A DNA stretch of 41,019 bases from Streptococcus mitis (GTDB lineage Bacteria; Bacillota; Bacilli; Lactobacillales; Streptococcaceae). Made by a program: the position numbers and the translations under genes. Where the stretch lies: positions 1-41,019 of the forward strand of contig NZ_CAMHZQ010000016.1 of assembly GCF_946190275.1 (NCBI RefSeq), in the 5' to 3' direction. Positions 36,325 through 41,019 of this stretch are shown one piece after another; the first letter of the stretch is position 1, and every line of letters starts with the position of its first letter. Below the pieces are notes generated by a model. It ran no database searches, was not told the DNA's origin, and was given only the letters and a program-made list of their open reading frames with translations.

Positions 36325-36945
36325 CTACACGGTCAGAAAAGTCTCTATCGTGCCATTTTCATACATGATGTATAGTCCAAGTAGAATGAATACTAAGGGC
36401 ACAATGATTCGCTCGTATTTTTCAATTGTCTCGAATATTAAGGGAATAGAGGACAACACCCGACTAATCTCGCATAAGATAATTATGCCGATTACAAACA
36501 CAAGCAAGGCCACGAGGGTCTGTGACCAATCTAATGAAGCAAAATAAGGTATATAGATACCTAAATTATCTCCGCCAGACGCAATTGTCAGCAATGTAAC
36601 TGTCCAAAACAGTTGATTTGCCTTGCTTTGTTCTAATCTTTCAATAATTTCTTCCTCTTCTTCCTCTTCTTCCTCACCTTCTCCAACAATTGCAAATCGA
36701 ATCCCTAAATAGATAGGGATTAAACCAAGCAATCCAACCATCCATTCTTCAGGCACGAAATTAACGACATAAGCAGCAACTAAACTCGCCCCTACAAGTA
36801 AGCCTGTGCCTAGATATTGCCCCGCATAAATATGCCATTTTTGTTTATTCTGTGATAGCTGTGCAAATAAAATAAATAAAATAATTAAATAATCGATACT
36901 GGTGGAAATATAAACACCAATAGCAGATATGATTGTCTGTCCCAT
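36325..36945 (-). CDS. cadD: CadD family cadmium resistance transporter
   Basis: A 206-residue LysE-superfamily membrane protein with about six helices that lowers cadmium (and perhaps zinc) sensitivity. Family features: STSIDYLIILFILF at the N-terminus, PIYLGIRF, SGGDNLGIYIPYF, and a central acidic loop with nine consecutive Glu (residues 91-99). AGGAGGG stands 6 bases before the ATG. No cadC/cadX regulator gene is adjacent. A short Cys-containing ORF precedes it by 31 bases, and its ribosome-binding site can be sequestered (see attenuator entry). The stop codon lies in a repeat-derived sequence. Confidence 0.9.
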   Translation of the reverse strand: MGQTIISAIGVYISTSIDYLIILFILFAQLSQNKQKWHIYAGQYLGTGLLVGASLVAAYVVNFVPEEWMVGLLGLIPIYLGIRFAIVGEGEEEEEEEEEIIERLEQSKANQLFWTVTLLTIASGGDNLGIYIPYFASLDWSQTLVALLVFVIGIIILCEISRVLSSIPLIFETIEKYERIIVPLVFILLGLYIMYENGTIETFLTV

Positions 36946-36951
36946 AAAAAA

Positions 36952-36995
36952 CCCTCCTGTATTAGTCAGTAATAAATCAGCAGATTTTAGGAGAG
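36952..36995 (-). promoter_or_regulatory. Possible translational attenuator of cadD
   Basis: CUCUCCU (36995-36989), within the Cys-Ser-Pro codons of the leader ORF, can pair over seven positions (one G-U) with AGGAGGG (36958-36952), the cadD Shine-Dalgarno sequence. The 30-base loop contains a small AAATC-TGCT-GATTT hairpin. A ribosome halted at the Cys codons would open this stem. Mechanism inferred by analogy to cat/erm leaders. Confidence 0.5.
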
Positions 36996-37051
36996 CACAG
37001 ACACATTAATTTAGCTATCGCTAGTGGGTAATTTCGAACATAGGAAAGCAT
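36977..37051 (-). CDS. Leader peptide upstream of cadD
   Basis: A 24-codon ORF starting MLSYVRNYP and ending MCLCSPKIC, then TGA. Its ribosome-binding site (GAGGAGGAG, 5 bases before the ATG) is stronger than that of most genes here. Three of the last eight residues are Cys. It ends 31 bases before cadD. It lies between the cadD promoter and cadD, as expected of a regulatory leader peptide; translation is inferred. Confidence 0.6.
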   Translation of the reverse strand: MLSYVRNYPLAIAKLMCLCSPKIC

Positions 37052-37115
37052 TTTACTCCTCCTCAAAACGTAGTTACAAAGTAATTTCTAACTGGAATTC
37101 GGTGACTACTTCCAT

Positions 37116-37149
37116 GTAAAGTATAACATACTATACTTTACTTCGTAAA
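37116..37149 (-). promoter_or_regulatory. cadD promoter overlapped by a perfect operator-like dyad
   Basis: GTAAAGTATA (37116-37125) and TATACTTTAC (37132-37141) form a perfect 10-bp dyad with a 6-base centre; a third half-site GTAAAG follows at 37145. On the minus strand the -10 TGT-TATACT (37125-37120) lies inside it and TTTACG (37149-37144) is a fair -35 at 18 bases. The regulator is not in this window. Confidence 0.6.
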
Positions 37150-37178
37150 GTGTGGGCTCTCCGAAGGGGCTTGCAGAC

Positions 37179-37207
37179 AGCTACTCGGCTTTTCAAGCCG
37201 AGTAGCT
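37179..37207. repeat. 13-bp perfect hairpin upstream of the cadD promoter
   Basis: AGCTACTCGGCTT / AAGCCGAGTAGCT with a 3-base loop, extended by GGGG...TGC / GCA..CCC. No T run follows on either strand, so it is not a standard terminator. Confidence 0.75.
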
Positions 37208-37240
37208 ACGCACCCTTATGGTGTAATTAGCTGATACCAT

Positions 37241-37285
37241 TTGAGGTTTTTGTAGTCTCCAAAATTGTGACCGATAAAACCTCAA
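37241..37285. repeat. 10-bp inverted repeat, 25-base loop
   Basis: TTGAGGTTTT (37241-37250) and AAAACCTCAA (37276-37285) are perfectly complementary. The structure sits between the cadD control region and the next terminator. No function is recognised. Confidence 0.65.
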
Positions 37286-37314
37286 TAAAAAAGCCCTCTG
37301 AAAATCAGAGAGCT
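37286..37314 (-). terminator. Terminator, second copy of the cadD-downstream one
   Basis: Same 10-bp stem as 36262-36284 with T6 on the minus strand. Bases 37291-37341 match 36261-36311 at 48 of 51 positions, so the cadD unit is bracketed by direct repeats. Confidence 0.8.
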
Positions 37315-37325
37315 GATTTGAGCCC

Positions 37326-37414
37326 GGGCTAAAATCCTAGTAAAAAAGATGAAACTCCTTGTGTTCATCGAACACGGTGTCCTTTCCCTATTTTCATACG
37401 GATTTTTGACGCCC
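37326..37414. other. Structured repeat X, copy 2 (covarying stems)
   Basis: Nested stems: GGGC/GCCC (37326-37329, 37411-37414), AAAATCC/GGATTTT (37331-37337, 37400-37406), and hairpin GTGTTC-ATC-GAACAC (37361-37375). Conserved unpaired blocks are AAAAAAGATGAAACTCCT, TCCCTATTTT and TGAC. Copy 1 has the same layout with different paired bases. The transcribed strand is unknown; minus would follow rpsO. Confidence 0.6.
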
Positions 37415-37452
37415 TTAGCATCATAATTCTTGCTGGATAAACCGTTTATAGA

Positions 37453-37477
37453 CTAGGCGGTAAGCCGAAGATTGTAC
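37453..37477. repeat. R element, copy B (short)
   Basis: CTAGGCGGTAAGCCGAAGATT aligns with CTAGGAACCGTAACCGAAG of copies A and C, but the TACTTGAG half is missing after the last TAC. It is followed by a partial X-like segment (TTTAGTGAAACAAAAAATCT, 37483-37502). Confidence 0.5.
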
Positions 37478-37494
37478 AAAATTTTTAGTGAAAC

Positions 37495-37516
37495 AAAAAA
37501 TCTCCCCGAAGGGAGA
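37495..37516 (-). terminator. UUCG-loop terminator
   Basis: On the minus strand TCTCCC-TTCG-GGGAGA followed by TTTTTTG, one of two well-formed terminators downstream of rpsO. Confidence 0.85.
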
Positions 37517-37541
37517 ATATCTGGTTTATTTTACCTTACAG

Positions 37542-37593
37542 TGCTAGGAACCGTAACCGAAGATTATACTTGAGCATACCAAAGTAAGGTGAC
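37542..37593. repeat. R element, copy C
   Basis: Carries the same core as copy A. Enclosed by CCTTAC (37534-37539) and GTAAGG (37584-37589), which can close it as a stem. Confidence 0.6.
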
Positions 37594-37595
37594 AA

Positions 37596-37627
37596 AAGTA
37601 AAAAAGCTACCCATTTTAGAGTAGCTT
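37596..37627 (-). terminator. Terminator downstream of rpsO
   Basis: On the minus strand AAGCTAC / GTAGCTT followed by TTTTT, about 130 bases after the rpsO stop. Confidence 0.8.
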
Positions 37628-37655
37628 CATTATCAAGATATGCTCAATTGAACAC

Positions 37656-37746
37656 GGCCTAAGCACTTGGCAAAAAAGATAAAATCTCCTAGAAACTGAA
37701 GTTTCTTCGTCAATTTTCCTATTTTTGCTTTGTGCTTTTGACGGCC
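37656..37746. other. Structured repeat X, copy 1 (covarying stems)
   Basis: Nested stems: GGCC/GGCC (37656-37659, 37743-37746), AAGCAC/GTGCTT (37661-37666, 37732-37737), and hairpin AGAAAC-TGAA-GTTTCT (37691-37706). Unpaired blocks AAAAAAGATAAAATCTCCT, TTCCTATTTTT and TTGAC match copy 2. It starts 13 bases beyond the rpsO stop codon, so it may form the 3' part of rpsO mRNA. Confidence 0.6.
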
Positions 37747-37759
37747 TTTGTATCTTGAA

Positions 37760-38029
37760 TTAGCGACGAAGTCCTAGAGAGTTGATCAACTCACGGTAAC
37801 GGTTAACGTCGTTTTTACGCAAGTATGCAAGCAAGTTACGACGGCGACCGATTTTTTTCATCAATCCACGGTAAGTAGCGTGGTCTTTTTTGTGTTGTTT
37901 GATGTGTTCGTTAAGGTGGTTGATTTCCCAAGTAAGGACAGCAACTTGAACCTCTACTGAACCTGTATCACCTTCGTGACGTGCATATTGTGCGATGATT
38001 TCATTTTTTTTCTCTTTTGAGATTGCCAT
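37760..38029 (-). CDS. rpsO: 30S ribosomal protein S15
   Basis: An 89-residue ribosomal protein, full length and typical: [46 protein letters not shown] and [14 protein letters not shown]15 binds 16S rRNA helices 20-22 early in 30S assembly. AAGGAGAAAC precedes the ATG. Monocistronic with an 83-base leader. Confidence 0.98.
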   Translation of the reverse strand: MAISKEKKNEIIAQYARHEGDTGSVEVQVAVLTWEINHLNEHIKQHKKDHATYRGLMKKIGRRRNLLAYLRKNDVNRYRELINSLGLRR

Positions 38030-38148
38030 GATGTTTCTCCTTTTTATTTGGCTTCATCCGAGTGACAGGTTGGCATGCCTGTAACCAAGAAGAAGTTATT
38101 TGTCTTTACGACAATCCCTATTCTACCAATAACTAACTTCTTTGTCAA
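38030..38148 (-). promoter_or_regulatory. rpsO promoter and leader, possible S15 autoregulatory RNA
   Basis: On the minus strand TTGACA (38148-38143), 17 bases, TGG-TAGAAT (38125-38120). The leader can form TTGTC/GACAA and ACAGG/CCTGT hairpins, the latter enclosing GCATGCC. Bacterial rpsO leaders often bind S15; I cannot assign a known class. Confidence 0.55.
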
Positions 38149-38152
38149 CAGA

Positions 38153-38182
38153 TTTACTTTCTTGTTTTAAACATGCTATAAT
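38153..38182 (+). promoter_or_regulatory. Promoter of the small membrane-protein gene
   Basis: TTTACT (38153-38158) then extended -10 TGC-TATAAT (38177-38182), back to back with the rpsO promoter. Confidence 0.65.
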
Positions 38183-38231
38183 AATCATAGCAAGAAATCT
38201 AAGTTATCTGTTTTTAAACGAGGTGATTATC

Positions 38232-38576
38232 ATGCCTAGATTCTATTCCCATCTCCCCTACTATCTGGTCATATTTTTCTTTTATTGGACACTTTATGAG
38301 TTGTTCTTGCTAGTTGTTTCTGCCCCCCTTACACTCAAGGGACTCTATATAAACAATCTTCTCTTCTTTACACCTCTGGTAATCTTGATTGTATCGTTAC
38401 TCTATAGCTACCGTTTCCGTTTCTCACTTTGGTGGTTAATTGGTAACGGACTGCTCTTTTGCTTTACTATCATAACTTTTGGTGAGTTTATACTAATTTA
38501 CTTGCTAATCTATGAAACCTTGGCTCTGGTGGGCATGGCTTCCGGTATTGGCATCAAGCATATTCTACAAAAATGA
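38232..38576 (+). CDS. Small hydrophobic membrane protein, function unknown
   Basis: A 114-residue protein with about four membrane helices (LVIFFFYWTLYELFLLVV, NLLFFTPLVILIVSLLY, SLWWLIGNGLLFCFTIITF, and a last helix ending GIGIKHILQK). I chose ATG 38232, 8 bases after GAGGTG; the open frame to 38142 crosses the promoter. No family is recognised. It stands alone between rpsO and the thrS T-box. Confidence 0.75.
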   Translation: MPRFYSHLPYYLVIFFFYWTLYELFLLVVSAPLTLKGLYINNLLFFTPLVILIVSLLYSYRFRFSLWWLIGNGLLFCFTIITFGEFILIYLLIYETLALVGMASGIGIKHILQK

Positions 38577-38601
38577 AAAACAAAAAACTTTCACAAAATC
38601 C

Positions 38602-38629
38602 TTGAAAAATCTCACAATCATGCTATAAT
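38602..38629 (+). promoter_or_regulatory. Promoter of thrS
   Basis: TTGAAA (38602-38607), 16 bases, extended -10 TGC-TATAAT (38624-38629). Transcription would start near 38636. Confidence 0.75.
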
Positions 38630-38635
38630 AATCCA

Positions 38636-38850
38636 TAGAGACAAGTCACTTAGTCCCTTTCTACTAGAGAGTGCGTGGTTGCTGGAAACGCATAGAAAGA
38701 CTATAGTGATACTACTCTACTGACTTTTATGCAAACATAAAACGGTGGCCACGTTAGAGCCAATCAGAGGTGTCCCTCTCTTTTGAGGTACATAAATGAA
38801 GGTGGAACCACGTTGCGACGTCCTTTCGAGGATGTCGCTTTTTGTTTTTC
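38636..38850 (+). promoter_or_regulatory. T-box riboswitch for threonine, upstream of thrS
   Basis: The conserved T-box sequence GAAGGTGGAACCACG (38798-38812) precedes a terminator GCGACGTCC / GGATGTCGC with a TTTTTGTTTTT tail (38815-38849). Stem I spans roughly 38640-38725. ACTACT at 38711-38716 on its 3' side offers a Thr specifier codon (ACT). Uncharged tRNA-Thr would stabilise the antiterminator and allow thrS transcription. Confidence 0.9.
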
Positions 38851-38927
38851 TAGCTTTCACAGTCCTCTGTCCCTGTTTTCAGAATAGGGTTAACACATTC
38901 GTCAATAATATAAGTAAGGAGAACATC

Positions 38928-40871
38928 ATGATTAACATTACTTTCCCAGATGGCGCTGTTCGTGAATTCGAATCTGGCGTTACAACTTTTGAAATTGCCC
39001 AATCTATCAGCAATTCCCTAGCTAAAAAAGCCTTGGCTGGTAAATTCAACGGCAAACTCATCGACACTACTCGTGCTATCACTGAAGATGGAAGCATCGA
39101 AATCGTGACACCTGATCACGAAGATGCCCTTCCAATCTTGCGTCACTCAGCTGCTCACTTGTTCGCCCAAGCAGCTCGTCGTCTTTTCCCAGACATTCAC
39201 TTGGGAGTTGGTCCAGCCATCGAAGATGGTTTCTACTACGATACTGACAACACAGCTGGTCAAATCTCTAACGAAGACCTTCCTCGTATCGAAGAAGAAA
39301 TGCAAAAAATTGTCAAAGAAAACTTCCCATCAATCCGTGAAGAAGTTACTAAAGACGAGGCACGTGAAATCTTCAAGAACGACCCTTACAAATTAGAATT
39401 GATTGAAGAACACTCAGAAGACGAAGGTGGTTTGACCATCTACCGTCAGGGTGAATATGTAGACCTTTGCCGTGGCCCACACGTTCCTTCAACAGGCCGC
39501 ATCCAAATCTTCCACCTTCTTCATGTAGCGGGTGCTTACTGGCGTGGAAATAGCGACAACGCTATGATGCAACGTATCTATGGTACAGCTTGGTTCGACA
39601 AGAAAGACTTGAAAAACTACCTCCAAATGCGTGAAGAAGCTAAGGAACGTGACCACCGCAAACTTGGTAAAGAGCTTGACCTCTTCATGATTTCTCAAGA
39701 GGTTGGTCAAGGGCTTCCATTCTGGTTGCCAAATGGTGCGGCTATTCGTCGTGAGTTGGAACGCTATATCGTTGATAAGGAGTTGGCTTCAGGCTACCAA
39801 CACGTCTACACTCCGCCACTTGCTTCAGTTGAGCTTTACAAGACTTCTGGTCACTGGGATCATTACCAAGAAGACATGTTCCCAACTATGGACATGGGTG
39901 ACGGGGAAGAATTCGTCCTTCGTCCAATGAACTGCCCGCACCACATCCAAGTCTTCAAACACCATGTTCATTCTTACCGTGAGTTGCCAATCCGTATTGC
40001 TGAAATCGGTATGATGCACCGTTATGAAAAATCTGGTGCCCTCACTGGTCTTCAACGTGTACGTGAAATGTCACTCAACGACGGTCACCTCTTTGTGACT
40101 CCAGAACAAATCCAAGAAGAATTCCAGCGTGCCCTTCAGTTGATTATCGATGTTTATGAAGATTTCAACTTGACTGAATACCGCTTCCGCCTCTCTCTTC
40201 GTGACCCTCAAGATACTCACAAGTACTTTGACAACGATGAGATGTGGGAAAATGCTCAAACCATGCTTCGTGCAGCCCTTGATGAAATGGGCGTGGACTA
40301 CTTTGAAGCCGAAGGTGAAGCAGCCTTCTACGGACCAAAATTGGATATTCAAGTTAAGACCGCTCTTGGAAAAGAAGAAACACTTTCTACTATCCAACTT
40401 GACTTCTTGCTTCCAGAACGCTTCGACCTTAAATATATCGGAGCTGATGGTGAAGAGCACCGTCCAGTTATGATCCACCGTGGAGTTATCTCAACTATGG
40501 AACGCTTCACAGCTATCTTGATTGAAAACTACAAGGGTGCCTTCCCAACATGGCTTGCACCACACCAAGTAACCCTCATCCCAGTATCTAACGAAAAACA
40601 CGTGGACTATGCTTGGGAAGTTGCCAAGAAACTCCGTGACCGTGGTGTCCGTGCAGACGTAGATGAGCGCAATGAAAAAATGCAATTCAAGATTCGTGCT
40701 TCACAAACAAGCAAGATTCCTTACCAATTAATCGTTGGGGACAAGGAAATGGAAGACGGAACAGTCAACGTTCGTCGCTACGGACAAAAAGAAACACAAA
40801 CTGTCTCAGTTGATGACTTTGTTCAAGCTATCCTAGCTGATATTGCCAACAAATCACGCGTTGAGAAATAA
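38928..40871 (+). CDS. thrS: Threonyl-tRNA synthetase
   Basis: A 647-residue class II synthetase. It has an N-terminal TGS domain (1-62), an editing domain with H73, H77 (HSAAH) and C181, and the catalytic core with zinc ligands C336, H387 and H517. The C-terminal anticodon-binding domain starts near 545. I start at ATG 38928 after AAGGAG; the open frame to 38796 would start inside the T-box. Controlled by the T-box. Confidence 0.98.
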   Translation: MINITFPDGAVREFESGVTTFEIAQSISNSLAKKALAGKFNGKLIDTTRAITEDGSIEIVTPDHEDALPILRHSAAHLFAQAARRLFPDIHLGVGPAIEDGFYYDTDNTAGQISNEDLPRIEEEMQKIVKENFPSIREEVTKDEAREIFKNDPYKLELIEEHSEDEGGLTIYRQGEYVDLCRGPHVPSTGRIQIFHLLHVAGAYWRGNSDNAMMQRIYGTAWFDKKDLKNYLQMREEAKERDHRKLGKELDLFMISQEVGQGLPFWLPNGAAIRRELERYIVDKELASGYQHVYTPPLASVELYKTSGHWDHYQEDMFPTMDMGDGEEFVLRPMNCPHHIQVFKHHVHSYRELPIRIAEIGMMHRYEKSGALTGLQRVREMSLNDGHLFVTPEQIQEEFQRALQLIIDVYEDFNLTEYRFRLSLRDPQDTHKYFDNDEMWENAQTMLRAALDEMGVDYFEAEGEAAFYGPKLDIQVKTALGKEETLSTIQLDFLLPERFDLKYIGADGEEHRPVMIHRGVISTMERFTAILIENYKGAFPTWLAPHQVTLIPVSNEKHVDYAWEVAKKLRDRGVRADVDERNEKMQFKIRASQTSKIPYQLIVGDKEMEDGTVNVRRYGQKETQTVSVDDFVQAILADIANKSRVEK

Positions 40872-40906
40872 AACAATCACAGTCTGAGAAACATTTTCAG
40901 AGCCAG

Positions 40907-40938
40907 AAAAAGCAACAACTATTTCAGCTGTTGCTTTT
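40907..40938 (+). terminator. Terminator of thrS
   Basis: AAAAAGCAACA / TGTTGCTTTTT stem, followed by TAT. An outer AGAGCCA / TGGCTCT pair (40899-40905, 40944-40950) can extend it. Confidence 0.85.
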
Positions 40939-41019
40939 TATATTGGCTCTATAATATTTGTAGTGGGTAAATCCCCTATGGATCTTATGGAGCCTATTTT
41001 TTTGTAGAAAAAAAGTCCC
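40939..41019. other. Right-edge non-coding sequence
   Basis: No gene is visible. GGCTCTATAATATTTGTAGTG at 40945-40965 is reminiscent of ISL3-type insertion sequence ends, but this is from memory and the element, if any, would lie outside the window. Confidence 0.2.

Noticed and set aside
37326..37746. X elements as T-box or yybP-ykoY manganese riboswitch
   Set aside because: No T-box GGTGG-type core and no recognisable manganese aptamer sequence; layout and conserved blocks do not match either as I know them.
36946..37759. A cadC/cadX-type regulator gene beside cadD
   Set aside because: No ORF longer than about 60 codons is present on either strand; only the 24-codon leader is supported.
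38796..38927. Longer thrS start giving a 691-residue protein
   Set aside because: It would begin inside the T-box and run through its terminator; the real ATG follows AAGGAG.

Overview
The window reads as a chromosomal segment of a mitis-group Streptococcus (S. mitis, S. oralis or a close relative of S. pneumoniae). The grounds are the low GC content, the YSIRK-signal wall adhesin, the streptococcal forms of CodY, MurT/GatD and PepQ, a BOX repeat, and a gene order (codY, cshA, flavoprotein reductase, murT-gatD, pepQ, truA operon, cmk, plsC, cadD, rpsO, thrS) that I remember as close to the pneumococcal one. That comparison is from memory, not from a search.

Layout. 1-8507 (-) is the N-terminal 2835 residues of a giant surface adhesin that runs off the left edge. 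8.5-10.2 kb holds a (TA)n tract, a fragment of an Rpn-type nuclease gene beside an intact copy, and a tRNA-Leu(AAG). 10.2-13.4 kb is pncA, codY and cshA (all -), with a possible small RNA between codY and cshA. 13.7-18.5 kb runs on the + strand: a RclA/MerA-like disulfide reductase, murT-gatD (amidation of lipid II) and pepQ. 18.5-29.2 kb is mostly - strand housekeeping: a truA/pyridoxal-kinase/ECF S-component operon, an MFS exporter, a BOX element, a Pr6Pr membrane protein, phnA, cmk with a LysM protein, a ferredoxin on +, galE with a GT2 transferase, a DAO-type oxidase, nif3 and trmK. 29.3-32.5 kb is an orphan P-type ATPase diverging from plsC.

32.6-36.1 kb is a four-gene iron-compound uptake cassette (permease, ATPase, lipoprotein, cytosolic Fes-like esterase). 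I do not recall it at this place in reference pneumococci, so it is probably accessory. 36.2-37.76 kb is the most unusual part. The cadD cadmium-resistance gene is preceded by a 24-codon Cys-containing leader ORF whose coding RNA can pair with the cadD ribosome-binding site, which is the layout of a translational attenuator. A perfect dyad overlaps the promoter. The unit lies among tandem terminators and repeated elements, two of which share one fold with compensatory base changes in every stem.

37.76 kb to the right edge: rpsO with a long leader, a small membrane protein, and thrS behind a threonine T-box. Where start codons could be judged, murT, the ferredoxin gene and the P-type ATPase gene have a -10 box only 6-7 bases before the ATG and no Shine-Dalgarno sequence, so they look leaderless.
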